The notes beneath the pieces were generated by a model that was not told the origin of the DNA, did not search any database, and was given only the letters and a program-made list of their open reading frames with translations. A stretch of 64,000 nucleotides of DNA from Saccharothrix tamanrassetensis. Lineage in GTDB: Bacteria > Actinomycetota > Actinomycetes > Mycobacteriales > Pseudonocardiaceae. Positions 27,303 to 36,321 of this stretch are shown here, in pieces; the stretch's first letter is position 1; every line of letters begins with the position of its first letter. Where the stretch lies: positions 124,001-188,000 of the forward strand of contig NZ_JACHJN010000001.1 in assembly GCF_014203665.1 (NCBI RefSeq), given 5' to 3'. Both the position numbers and the translations under genes were made by a program.

Positions 27303-28253
27303 ATGAGCTATGCCTTCGAGGCCGAAGGCCTGGTCAAGCGGTACGGGAAGACGACCGCGCTGGCCGGTGTCGACCTGGCGGCGCGGACGGGCACGGTGCT
27401 GGGGGTGCTGGGGCCCAACGGCGCCGGCAAGACGACGGCGGTCCGGATCCTGGCGACGCTGCTGCGTCCCGACGAGGGCCGGGCCGCCGTGGGCGGGCTG
27501 GACGTGGTGAAGCACGCCGCCGAGGTGCGCGGGCTGATCGGCCTGACCGGGCAGTACGCGTCGGTGGACGAGGACCTCACCGGCACCCAGAACCTGGTGC
27601 TGATCGGCCGACTGCTGAACCTACGCACCGCCGACGCCAAGGCGCGGGCGGCCGAGCTGCTGGCCGACTTCGACCTGGTCGAGGCGGCCGGGCGGCCCGC
27701 CAAGACCTACTCGGGCGGTATGCGACGGCGACTGGACCTGGCCGCCAGCCTGGTGGGCCGGCCGGACGTGATCTACCTGGACGAGCCCACCACCGGGCTG
27801 GACCCGGCCAAGCGGGACGACATCTGGCACGTGGTGCGCACGCTGGTCGCCGACGGCGCGACCGTGCTGCTGACCACGCAGTACCTGGAGGAGGCCGACG
27901 CGCTGGCGGACGAGATCTCGGTGATCGACCACGGCCGGGTCATCGCGCACGGCACGCCCGCGTCGCTCAAGAGCGTGGTCGGCGGCCAGACGATCCTGGT
28001 CCGGCCCGCCGACCACGACCGGCTGTCCGACGCCGCCGCCGTGCTGGCGGCGGTGTCCGGGCACCAGCCGGAGTCACCGAGCCGGGGCGTGGTGACCGTG
28101 CCGGTGGACGGCGACACCGCGTTCACCGAGGTGGTGAAGCGGCTGGACGTGCTGGGGATCTCGGTGACCGAGCTGTCGCTGCGACTGCCCAGCCTGGACG
28201 AGGTGTTCTTCAGCCTCACCGGGCGGCACACCGGAACGGAGGAGGCGGCATGA
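27303..28253 (+). CDS. drrA: ABC exporter ATPase, DrrA family
   Basis: The ATG at 27303 follows GAGGGAGGAA. The 316 residues contain Walker A GPNGAGKTT, Q-loop GLTGQYASVDEDLTGTQNL, signature YSGGMRRRLDLA, Walker B VIYLDEPTTGLD and the H-loop region VLLTTQYLEEAD. The C-terminal extension ends with LPSLDEVFFSLTG, the LDEVF motif of DrrA regulators. With the next gene it forms a daunorubicin-resistance-type drug exporter. Confidence 0.93.
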   Translation: MSYAFEAEGLVKRYGKTTALAGVDLAARTGTVLGVLGPNGAGKTTAVRILATLLRPDEGRAAVGGLDVVKHAAEVRGLIGLTGQYASVDEDLTGTQNLVLIGRLLNLRTADAKARAAELLADFDLVEAAGRPAKTYSGGMRRRLDLAASLVGRPDVIYLDEPTTGLDPAKRDDIWHVVRTLVADGATVLLTTQYLEEADALADEISVIDHGRVIAHGTPASLKSVVGGQTILVRPADHDRLSDAAAVLAAVSGHQPESPSRGVVTVPVDGDTAFTEVVKRLDVLGISVTELSLRLPSLDEVFFSLTGRHTGTEEAA

Positions 28254-29056
28254 CGCTGATCGCGGAACGCACCGTGCCCGCACGGGCCGGGCACCGGCCG
28301 TTCGGGCTGGCCAGGCACAGCCTGGCGCTGGCCAGGCGGAGCCTGATCAAGACCGTGCGCACGCCCGAGCAGCTGCTCGACGTGACGCTCCAGCCGGTCA
28401 TCTTCGTGGTGCTGTTCGTGTACCTGCTGGGCGGCGCGGTGGCCGGTTCGACGCACGACTACCTGCAACAGCTGCTGCCCGCGATCATGGTGCAGACCAC
28501 CGTGTTCGGCGGCATGGCGACCGGCGTGAACCTCAACACCGACATCGGCAAGGGCGTGTTCGACCGGTTTCGCAGCCTGCCGATCGGGCGGTCCGCGCCG
28601 CTGATCGGTTCGGTGCTCGGCGACCTCATCCGGTACGTGGTGGCGGTGGTGTCGCTGCTGCTGTTCGGCACCCTGATGGGGTTCCGGGTGGAGACCGGGC
28701 TGCTGCCCGCGCTCGCCGCGTGCCTGCTGGTGATCCTGTTCGCGTTCTGCCTGAGCTGGGCGTTCGTGCTGGTGGGGATGCTGGCGCGGCAACCGGGCGC
28801 GGTGCAGGGCATCGGGTTCCTGGCGCTGTTCCCGCTGACCTTCGGCACCAGCATGATCGCGCCCGCCGAGACCCTGCCGTCGTGGCTGAGGTCGTGGGTG
28901 GAGGTCAACCCGGTCACGCACGTCATGAACGCGGCGCGGGGGCTGATGGTCGGCGGACCGGTGGCCGGTCCGGTGCTGTGGACGCTGCTGTGGTCGGCGC
29001 TGATCGTCGCGGTGTTCGCGCCGCTGGCGGTCCGGGCCTACCGCAGGCGGGCCTGA
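28250..29056 (+). CDS. drrB: ABC exporter permease, DrrB family
   Basis: It overlaps drrA by ATGA. The 268-residue, six-helix ABC-2 permease contains the characteristic LQPVIFVVLFVYLLGGAVAG segment and NLNTDIGKGVFDRFRSLPI. The end region NPVTHVMNAARGLMVGGP is typical of DrrB. The coupled pair should pump a hydrophobic drug out of the cell. The substrate is unknown. Confidence 0.92.
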   Translation: MTLIAERTVPARAGHRPFGLARHSLALARRSLIKTVRTPEQLLDVTLQPVIFVVLFVYLLGGAVAGSTHDYLQQLLPAIMVQTTVFGGMATGVNLNTDIGKGVFDRFRSLPIGRSAPLIGSVLGDLIRYVVAVVSLLLFGTLMGFRVETGLLPALAACLLVILFAFCLSWAFVLVGMLARQPGAVQGIGFLALFPLTFGTSMIAPAETLPSWLRSWVEVNPVTHVMNAARGLMVGGPVAGPVLWTLLWSALIVAVFAPLAVRAYRRRA

Positions 29057-29060
29057 ACGC

Positions 29061-29092
29061 GGCCCGCGGGTGGCCGCCGCCACCCGCGGGCC
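29061..29092. terminator. Terminator hairpin after drrB
   Basis: GGCCCGCGGGTGG and CCACCCGCGGGCC make a perfect 13-bp stem with a 6-base loop, 4 bases after the drrB stop. It also serves the convergent SARP gene, which ends at 29132. Confidence 0.88.
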
Positions 29093-29131
29093 GACCGCCG
29101 ACCCGGGGCGGGGCTCGGCGGGGTTCGCCGA

Positions 29132-32100
29132 TCAGGACGCCAGAGGCGGGGCACCGGTCCGGCCGAGGCGGGCGAGGGTGATGGCGTCCTCGCGGTCGAG
29201 CGCCACCCCCGAGGCGTAGGCCAGGTCGTACGCCGCGTCGCCGATGTCGGCCCGCAGGCGTTCGGCCAGGCGCACGACCTCGGGGTTCAGCGCGTCCGGG
29301 GCCCCGCGCAGCCGCTCGGCCGCGCCCAGCAGCTTCGCGGCCCCGGTCGCGTCGTGTGCACCGGCCCTCAGCGCGGCGGCCGCCACCGCCACCTTCGCCA
29401 TCACCGGCATGTCCTTGGACGACAGCGCCTGGTCACCGGCCTGCCGCACGAGGTCGGTCGCGGGATCGCCGCGGTCGATCGCCAGGTAGGCCTGGGCGCA
29501 CAGCACCAGGGCGGTGAACTGCGGGATGACGAACGGCGCGTCCGCCAACGCCACGACCGCCGTCTCGTACTGCCGGGCCGCCTCCGCGAGGTCACCTTCG
29601 CGGCGGGCCAGGTCGCCGAGCAGCAGCCGGGCGAACGCCACCCCGCGCGCCGACCACGGCTGGGGTTTCGCCGCGGGCCGGGTCAGGTCCAGGCACTCCG
29701 CTCTCGCGCGGGCCACGTCGCCCTGCTGCACGCGGGCGGTGGCCAGCAGGATCCGCTCGTGCGCGGCGTCGTCCCCGGGGTCCAGCTCGCGCAGCAGCCG
29801 CACCGACTCCTCCAGCGCCTCCACCGCCCGGGCCGGGTCGCCGAACGCCAGGTGCGCCTCGGCCACCCCGGTCAACGCCTGGGACAGGCCGAACCGGTCC
29901 CCCACCTCCCGGAAGCCGGCGATGGCGACCAGGGTGTCCTCGCGCGAGCCGGCCATGTCGCCGATGTTCTCGCGCACCGCGCCGCGCACCATCCACAGCA
30001 TCGCCCGCGCCCACGGGTCCGGGTGCGCCAGCCGGGCGTCGATGGCCTCCACCGCGCCCGCGGTCTCGTCCAGGAACAGGCCCACCATCGGCTCCAGCAG
30101 CACCAGCACCGGGTGCGTCGGCTCGGCGTGGGAGGCCAGTTCGCGCAGCCGCCCCGCGTGGTCGTCCAGGTTCTGGAAGCCGCCCGAGATCGCGTCGTTG
30201 ACCAGCAGGAACGCCGAGACCACGTGCCGCGCGACGAGCGCGGACTCCCCCGGCACGCCGAGCGCCAGCCGGAACCAGCCGACGGACTCCGCCCGGTTGC
30301 CGCGCATGGTCCAGAACAGGCTCATCGCCGCCGCCAGCCGCACCGCGGTGTCCGCGTCCCCCCGGTCGGCGGCGAAGTGCAGGGCCGCCAGCAGGTTGTC
30401 GCGTTCGGCCTCCAACCGGGCGATCCAGGCCAGCTGCTCCCCGGAGCGCAGGTGCGGTTCGGCGGTCTCGGCCAGGTCCCGGTAGTACTCGGCGTGCTCG
30501 GCCCGTGCCGCGCCGATGCGCCCGCTCTCGCCCAGGCGCTCCAGGCCGTACTCGCGGATGGTCTCCAGCATCCGGTGGCGGTTCCCGTCGACGGCGTGCA
30601 GCAGCGACTTGTCGACCAGCGCGGTGAGCAGGTCGAACGCGTCCTCGCCGACCAGGTGCTCGGCGGCCTCCAGGTCGACGCCCGCCGGGAACACGGCGAG
30701 GCGTTCGGCGAAGTCCCGTTCGGCCTCGTCGAGCAGGTCCCAGCTCCACGCCACCACGGCGCGCAGCGTCTGGTGCCGCGGCAGCGCGGTCCGGCTGCCG
30801 CCGGTGAGCAGGCGGAACCGGTCGTCCAGGCGGGCGGCCAGCTGCTCGGGCGAGAGCGACCGCAGCCGGGCGGCGGCCAGTTCGATGGCCAGCGGCAGGC
30901 CGTCGAGCCGGCGGCAGATCTCGGCCAGCGCCGGGGCGTTGTCGTCGGTGACCGCGAAGTCGGGGCGCACGGCGGCGGCGCGTTCGGCCAGCAGCCGCAC
31001 GGCGGTCGGGGCGTCCAGCGGCGGCACCGGCACGATCGCCTCGCCGAACACGCCCAGCGGCTCGCGGCTGGTGGCCAGCACGCGCAGCCCCGGGCACCGG
31101 CCCAGCAGCTCCTCGGCGAGCCGGGCGGCGGCGTCGACCAGGTGCTCGCAGTTGTCCAGCACGACCACGGACTCGGTGCGGGACAGCGTCTCCACCAGCC
31201 GGCCCACCGTGTCCAACTGCTCCAGCGGGCGGTCCACCGCGCGCTGCCCGCGCAGGCCCAGTGCGCCCAGCACGGCCGTCGGCACGTCCGCCGGGTCGGT
31301 CACCGGGGCCAGTTCGACCAGCCACGCGCCGGCCGGCAGGCGGGCGGCGGCGGTGGTGGCGAGCCGGGTCTTGCCCGCGCCGCCGGGGCCGACCAGGGTG
31401 ACCAGCCGGTGCCGGGTGAGCAGCTCGTCTACCCGGTCCAGGTCGGCGGACCGGCCGACGAAGCTGGTCAGCGGCATCCGCAGGTTGCCCGCGCGGGGGC
31501 GGTCGGGCGGCTCGGCGCGCAGGATCTCCTGGTAGGTCTCGCGCAGTTCCGGTCCGGGGTCGGCGCCCAGCTCGTCGGCCAGCCGGCGGCGGACGTCCTC
31601 GTAGGCGGCGAGCGCCTCGGCCGGGCGGCCGGCCGCGAACAGCGCCCGCAGCAGCAGCGCCTGGAGCCGTTCGCGCAGCGGGTGGCGGGCGGCGAGGTCG
31701 GTGAGGTCGGCGACCAGGTGCTGGGCGGGCCCGCAGGCCAGGTCGGCCTCGGCGGTGTCCTCGAACGCGGCCAGCCGGGTCTCCTCCAGCCCGGCCACGT
31801 GGCCCACCGCGAACGGGACGCCCGCGACGTCGGCCAGTGCGGCGCCGCGCCACAGGTCCAGGGCTTCCCGGCCGAGCCGGCGCGCGGTCGCCGGATCACC
31901 GGAGGTGAGGGCACGTCGGGCGGCGCGGGCCAGCCGGTCGAACCGGTGCGCGTCCACCGCGTCCGGCGGCAGGTCCAGGCAGTAGCCGCTGTGCGCGGAC
32001 CGGAGGGCGGTCGGGTCGGGCAGGGCGCGGCGCAGCCTGGACACCAGGGAGCGCACCGCACCCACCTCGTCGGCGGGCTTGTCCTCGGGCCACAGCGCGT

Positions 32101-32239
32101 CGGCGAGCTCCTCCACGGTGACCACGCGCCCGGCGCCCAGCGCGAGCCGGATCAGCAGGGCCCGCACCCGCGTGCCGCCGATCTCCACCGCCACGCCGTC
32201 GGCGGTCACCGCCAGCGGTCCCAACACCTCCACCCGCAT
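29132..32239 (-). CDS. Large SARP/AfsR-type transcriptional regulator (BTAD, NB-ARC, TPR)
   Basis: This 1035-residue protein has an N-terminal OmpR-type winged helix (about 1-90; GGTRVRALLIRLAL, VRSLVSRLRRAL) and a bacterial transcriptional activation domain (about 95-240; HPLRERLQALLLRALF, ELGADPGPELRETYQ). An NB-ARC/AAA-like ATPase follows from about 255 (Walker A VGPGGAGKTRLA, Walker B SVVVLDNCEHLVD, GLPLAIELAAARL), then a long helical TPR-type C-terminus. Such regulators activate secondary-metabolite genes, binding short direct repeats near promoters. Its target is unclear. The nearest accessory genes are drrAB and the lux-type operon. Confidence 0.92.
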   Translation of the reverse strand: MRVEVLGPLAVTADGVAVEIGGTRVRALLIRLALGAGRVVTVEELADALWPEDKPADEVGAVRSLVSRLRRALPDPTALRSAHSGYCLDLPPDAVDAHRFDRLARAARRALTSGDPATARRLGREALDLWRGAALADVAGVPFAVGHVAGLEETRLAAFEDTAEADLACGPAQHLVADLTDLAARHPLRERLQALLLRALFAAGRPAEALAAYEDVRRRLADELGADPGPELRETYQEILRAEPPDRPRAGNLRMPLTSFVGRSADLDRVDELLTRHRLVTLVGPGGAGKTRLATTAAARLPAGAWLVELAPVTDPADVPTAVLGALGLRGQRAVDRPLEQLDTVGRLVETLSRTESVVVLDNCEHLVDAAARLAEELLGRCPGLRVLATSREPLGVFGEAIVPVPPLDAPTAVRLLAERAAAVRPDFAVTDDNAPALAEICRRLDGLPLAIELAAARLRSLSPEQLAARLDDRFRLLTGGSRTALPRHQTLRAVVAWSWDLLDEAERDFAERLAVFPAGVDLEAAEHLVGEDAFDLLTALVDKSLLHAVDGNRHRMLETIREYGLERLGESGRIGAARAEHAEYYRDLAETAEPHLRSGEQLAWIARLEAERDNLLAALHFAADRGDADTAVRLAAAMSLFWTMRGNRAESVGWFRLALGVPGESALVARHVVSAFLLVNDAISGGFQNLDDHAGRLRELASHAEPTHPVLVLLEPMVGLFLDETAGAVEAIDARLAHPDPWARAMLWMVRGAVRENIGDMAGSREDTLVAIAGFREVGDRFGLSQALTGVAEAHLAFGDPARAVEALEESVRLLRELDPGDDAAHERILLATARVQQGDVARARAECLDLTRPAAKPQPWSARGVAFARLLLGDLARREGDLAEAARQYETAVVALADAPFVIPQFTALVLCAQAYLAIDRGDPATDLVRQAGDQALSSKDMPVMAKVAVAAAALRAGAHDATGAAKLLGAAERLRGAPDALNPEVVRLAERLRADIGDAAYDLAYASGVALDREDAITLARLGRTGAPPLAS

Positions 32240-32749
32240 GGCCCAACTGTGTCACGGCCGCCCGGCTCGACCCGCCGGGGGCGCCGGGCGCGGGCGTCCG
32301 GGCAGCAATGCGGCCGACATCGTGAACACATCCCACAATGCCCGAGTAGCTTTCAGTAACACCGCTGATCGCCACCCGATCGAGCGGCTTCACTTCACGC
32401 ACAGTGACCAAAACGCTGAAATGATTCGTCTTTCGTCGGACCGGATCCGCGCGGTGTCGGCAGGTGGCGCCTCCGGCGCCCGGAGCAGGCAGGAGCACTC
32501 GAATGCGGGCCGTAGCATTCGACGTGACCAATGAAATCCACCGCGACCGACTATAAGTCGGGCTCATGATCCGCAGTAGTGCGGCTTCCGGACGAACGTC
32601 CGACCATTCTGGCCGTAACGATGTCACCAGTCGGGCTAACGAAGCGTCATAGCGCACGATATCCGCGCTATGGGGACCGATTCCACACCGGCAGTACGAG
32701 TCGACCCCCATACCCCCGACGCAAACCACCCAGCCACCTGGAGTGCCGG
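32240..32749. other. Divergent intergenic region, no gene seen
   Basis: 510 bp lie between the SARP gene and the TPR-CRP gene. GC drops in patches (32320-32360, 32390-32430, 32530-32560), consistent with promoters for both genes. I saw no convincing open frame, repeat or RNA structure. Confidence 0.5.
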
Positions 32750-34663
32750 ATGAACAGCCGAGTGGTCGAGCTCGAATCCGTCCTGTCGCGACCCGCTCCG
32801 GACCGGAGGGAGGCGCGGCACCTGGCGATCGAACTCGCCGACACGCTCGACACCACCACGGCCCGGCGGCACGTCGACCGCATCCTGCGCTGTGTCGCCG
32901 CGCTGACCCGGATCGGTTCCGCCGACGCCGGGGAGGAACTGCTGGACGCGATGCTCGACCTGATCGAACCGGGCAGCGAGGAGGCGGCCAAGGTGCGCGA
33001 CCAGCGGGCCCTGGTCGCGGTCGCCCAGGGCCGGACCGACCTGGTCGGCAGGCACATCGCCGGCCCGTGGACCGGAACGCCCTCCGGCGCGATGGCCACC
33101 ACGCGGATCCTCCCCGAGGGCGGCAGGTGGTCGGGTGACGGCAGCACGCTCACCCTGGCCGCCGCGATCGGGGTGGGCGTCGCCCGCGCCCGGTCGGAGC
33201 GGATGCCCGCCGCGGTCGGCGACCACGTCCCCGCCGCGCCCGAACTACTCGCCGACCCCACCGCCGACCCGGACGCGCTCGAAGTCGACCTCCACCGCAG
33301 CACCGCCCTGGTCGGTGCCGACCACCCGCGCACCCTCGCCGTGCTGATCAGCCTCCGCTCGGCGCGCTTCCAGATCGCCCGCGACCAGGGCGGCACGGAG
33401 CTGGTGGGCGAGGCGCTGGCCGACCTGCGGGAGGCCACCGACCGCGCGGTCGCCGCACTGGGACCGCACCACCCGCAGTCCCTCGTCGCCCAGTCCAACC
33501 TGGCCTCGGCCGAGTTCGAACTGGCCCGCGTGCGGCGGTCCGCCGCACAGGCGCAGCTCGTGCTGCCCCGCCTGCGCGGCGCGGCCGACCTCGCGGTGGC
33601 CAAGCTCGGACCGGACCACCCGCACGCCCTGGTCGCCCAGTCCAACCTGGCCGCCGCCGAACTGGAGGTGGCCAGGCTGGAGGGCGCGCACGCACAGGCC
33701 CGGCGCGCCCTGGACACCGTGCGCACCGCCGCCGGCCGGGCCGGCTCCCTGCACGGTCCCGCCCACCCGGCGGCCCGGCTGCTCGCCCGCCAGCTGCGGG
33801 TCTGCGAGGCGCACGCGGGCGAGTTCGGTGCCCGGCGCGCCCTGGAGGACGTGCACGTGCCGGTGGAGGAGGCGGCCCGCCTGCTCGCCCGCTCCGGCCC
33901 GGCGATCCCGCTCACCCGCAACGCGGTGCCCCGCCAGTTCCCGGTCCGGACGACCACGTCGACCGGCGCCCACCTGGCGACCGACCCCCAGTGGCCCGAC
34001 GAGAGCCTGCTCGGGCGGCTGCGCGACCACACCCGGCAGGAGCTGCTGACCGTCGGCACGGTGGTCCGCTACGCCGCCGACCGCGAGCTGATCGAACAGG
34101 ACGCGCACGACACGCACGCGTTCCTGCTGCTCGACGGCGTGGTCAAGGTGCAGGTCACGGACGAGGCCGGGGACACCGCCGTGCTCGCCATCCGGGTGGC
34201 GGGCGATTTGGTCGGCGAGATGGCCGCGCTGGACCACAAGCCCCGCTCGGCGACCGTCGTGACCTGCGGCGACGTCGTGGCGAAGCTGATCACCAGCGCG
34301 GAGCTGACGGCGTTCCTGCACCGCCGCAACGACATGTTCGTCGAGCTGATCAGCGTGATCGACGACCAGCTGCGCTGGGCGAACAAGCGCCGCCGCGACT
34401 TCCTCTCGCACACCGCCGCCGAACGGGTGGCGCGGGTGCTGGCCGAACTGGTCGGCTCCTACGGCCGCGAGGAACGCGGCGGGTGGACGCTGGGGATCCC
34501 GCTGACCAAGGTCGAGCTGGCGTCGATGGCCGGCATGAAGCCGCGCACGGCGGAGAAGGCGTTCAGCGACCTGCGCAAGGCCGGTGTGGTGGTCAGCCAC
34601 TACCGGCGGGACGTGCTGGTGCCCGACCTGGACCACCTGCGCAGGTTCGCCCGGTTGACCTGA
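32750..34663 (+). CDS. TPR-CRP/FNR fusion transcriptional regulator
   Basis: The ATG at 32750 (GGAG 7 bases upstream) gives 637 residues. The N-terminal two thirds hold kinesin-light-chain-like tetratricopeptide repeats, each opening with a variant of LGPDHPHALVAQSNLA (near residues 190, 240, 285 and 335). The C-terminal part is a CRP/FNR regulator: cyclic-nucleotide-type barrel at about 415-520 (DTHAFLLLDGVVKVQV, VGEMAALDHKPRSATV) and a winged helix with ASMAGMKPRTAEKAFSDLRK. The barrel lacks the usual cAMP Arg-Ser context, so the ligand is unclear. CRP proteins are normally about 230 residues; the TPR fusion suggests protein-protein sensing. Confidence 0.88.
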   Translation: MNSRVVELESVLSRPAPDRREARHLAIELADTLDTTTARRHVDRILRCVAALTRIGSADAGEELLDAMLDLIEPGSEEAAKVRDQRALVAVAQGRTDLVGRHIAGPWTGTPSGAMATTRILPEGGRWSGDGSTLTLAAAIGVGVARARSERMPAAVGDHVPAAPELLADPTADPDALEVDLHRSTALVGADHPRTLAVLISLRSARFQIARDQGGTELVGEALADLREATDRAVAALGPHHPQSLVAQSNLASAEFELARVRRSAAQAQLVLPRLRGAADLAVAKLGPDHPHALVAQSNLAAAELEVARLEGAHAQARRALDTVRTAAGRAGSLHGPAHPAARLLARQLRVCEAHAGEFGARRALEDVHVPVEEAARLLARSGPAIPLTRNAVPRQFPVRTTTSTGAHLATDPQWPDESLLGRLRDHTRQELLTVGTVVRYAADRELIEQDAHDTHAFLLLDGVVKVQVTDEAGDTAVLAIRVAGDLVGEMAALDHKPRSATVVTCGDVVAKLITSAELTAFLHRRNDMFVELISVIDDQLRWANKRRRDFLSHTAAERVARVLAELVGSYGREERGGWTLGIPLTKVELASMAGMKPRTAEKAFSDLRKAGVVVSHYRRDVLVPDLDHLRRFARLT

Positions 34664-34693
34664 CCCCACCCGGGCCCGGCCGTGCGCGACCCC

Positions 34694-34728
34694 GTGGATC
34701 CGGTGACGGCCTCCCGCACCGGATCCAC
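34694..34728. terminator. Bidirectional terminator hairpin
   Basis: GTGGATCCGGTG and CACCGGATCCAC make a perfect 12-bp stem with an 11-base loop between the convergent TPR-CRP gene and the gene ending at 34736. An outer CCCGGGCCC repeat flanks it. Confidence 0.85.
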
Positions 34729-34735
34729 CCGGGCC

Positions 34736-36301
34736 CTAGGTGCGCACCAGCCCCGGCACCGGCCCGAAGGTCAGGCACATGTGCAGCGGGTGCACGCCCC
34801 AGGTGTCCATCGCGTACATGGCGAGGATGCCGCCGGTCACGATCGACTCCGGCGTGGCGGGGCCGCTCAGCGACTGCCTGCCTTCCCACAGCGGGAGGTC
34901 GGCGGGCGGTGCGGGCGCGGTCTGCACGACGGACAGCTTCTCCCCCTCGTAGTCCTGCACCACGAGCATGACGAACGGCTCCTGGAGCTCACCGTCGTGC
35001 TTGCCCGGCTCGACCGTCACGCACTCACCGCGCTCGGCCGCCGCCGCACTGGCCTGACCGACCCAGCGGAACGCCTCCAGCAGGGTGTCCTCGTTCAGGC
35101 CCGCACTCGCCTCCTGACCGCTCACCCGCGTCAACCCGGCGACACCGGCCGCGATGCCGCCGTCGTCCGAGCGGTAGCGGTTGAGCAGGACGATGCCGGA
35201 GGAGGACTCGTCGAGCGCCACCAGGTCCCGGAACCTGTTCTCCGCCAACGGGGTGCGGGCCAGCGCCCCGCGGCCGAGCGTGGCCAGGACCTCGGCCGGG
35301 TCGTTCATCCGCCAGAACGTGCACTCCTCGCCGATCCAGAGCGGCAGGTAACCGCCGATCGGGATGCCGGGGACGACCGTGGTGATGGTGGAACCGACCG
35401 CCGGACCGGGTGGTGCCGGTGCGGGCGCGGGCGGTGCGGCATGGGTGGGCGGCGCGGCGTGCTGGGGTGATGCGGCGTGCTGGGGCGTTCCGGCGGGGCT
35501 TGGCGCCTGGTGCGCGGGCGGTGCGGCGTGCGCGGGTGGTGCGGCGTGCTGAGGTGGTGCGGCGTGCTGGGGCGCGGCGGCGTGGTTCGGCGCCTGGTGT
35601 GCGGGTTCGGCGGAGTCCGGCGCCTGGTGGGCGGGCGGGGCCTGGGTGGGCGCCGGTGCCGCCGGCGGCGCTTGAGGTGCGGCTTGCGGGCCGGGCGGTG
35701 GTCCTTGCGGGGCCGGGCCGGGGAACGGCGGCAGGGTGGCGAACCTCGGGTCCACGGTCGCGGTGCGGATCACGTGGTGGGCCCAGGCGCGGACCCTGGT
35801 CAGCGGGTGGTCGGCGAACTCCGGGTCGTAGCGCGGGTCGTCGCCCGCGTGGAACGGCAGCCGGCCCTTCAGGTGCGGTGCGTACGGGTGCGGCATCAGC
35901 CACTTGTCGAAGCCGATGCGGGCCACCAGCACGGCTTCCCGCACCCCGGTCATGCCGCGTTCCACCGCCTGCGTCTGCAACACCGCGCTGCAACCCGCGC
36001 GGGGCACGGTGAAAGACCCGACGAACACCTGACCGTTCTGCTGGTCGGGGATCGGCAGCTTCAGCACCTGGAACAGCGCGGGCACCCCGCCGAGCAGCAG
36101 GGTGTGCGCCTCGATGAGGCAGCCCGCCTCGCCGTAGATCACCGCCAGGTCGTGCCGGAGTCTGGGCAGGTCCTCCAACGGCGCGGGCAGGTCCGGCACC
36201 AGGTCGAAGTACTGGAGGTTGACCCGGTCGCCGGTGGCGGGGTTCAGCCAGGTGGTCGGGTCCTGCTGTTGGAGGCCGGTCGTGTCGAATGCGATGGGCA
36301 C
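34736..36301 (-). CDS. Hypothetical protein with Ala/Pro/His/Gln repeat linker
   Basis: The GTG at 36301 follows AGGG by 7 bases and gives 521 residues. Residues 1-200 form a folded domain with no recognised motif. Residues about 205-300 are a low-complexity linker of AAPPQH, AAPPAH and QAP repeats. Residues 305-521 form a second folded domain (LPLWIGEECTFWRMNDPAEV; MYAMDTWGVHPLHMCLTFG at the end). No signal peptide or membrane helix is evident. The two-domain layout with a flexible linker resembles actinobacterial proteins near type VII secretion loci, but no such genes are here. Confidence 0.75.
   Translation of the reverse strand: MPIAFDTTGLQQQDPTTWLNPATGDRVNLQYFDLVPDLPAPLEDLPRLRHDLAVIYGEAGCLIEAHTLLLGGVPALFQVLKLPIPDQQNGQVFVGSFTVPRAGCSAVLQTQAVERGMTGVREAVLVARIGFDKWLMPHPYAPHLKGRLPFHAGDDPRYDPEFADHPLTRVRAWAHHVIRTATVDPRFATLPPFPGPAPQGPPPGPQAAPQAPPAAPAPTQAPPAHQAPDSAEPAHQAPNHAAAPQHAAPPQHAAPPAHAAPPAHQAPSPAGTPQHAASPQHAAPPTHAAPPAPAPAPPGPAVGSTITTVVPGIPIGGYLPLWIGEECTFWRMNDPAEVLATLGRGALARTPLAENRFRDLVALDESSSGIVLLNRYRSDDGGIAAGVAGLTRVSGQEASAGLNEDTLLEAFRWVGQASAAAAERGECVTVEPGKHDGELQEPFVMLVVQDYEGEKLSVVQTAPAPPADLPLWEGRQSLSGPATPESIVTGGILAMYAMDTWGVHPLHMCLTFGPVPGLVRT
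35400..35640. repeat. Degenerate 15-30-bp repeats encoding an Ala/Pro/His linker
   Basis: The plus strand shows repeated words such as GGTGCGGCGTGCTGGGG and GGCGCCTGGTG across this span. They are in frame with the gene on the other strand and give the AAPPxH peptide repeats. Unit lengths vary, consistent with slippage plus divergence. Confidence 0.7.
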
Positions 36302-36321
36302 GCACTGACCCTATTGGTGCG

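Noticed and set aside
35400..35640. A CRISPR-like or minisatellite array
   Set aside because: Units are irregular, without constant repeats and unique spacers, and are in frame with a coding region; they encode a linker.
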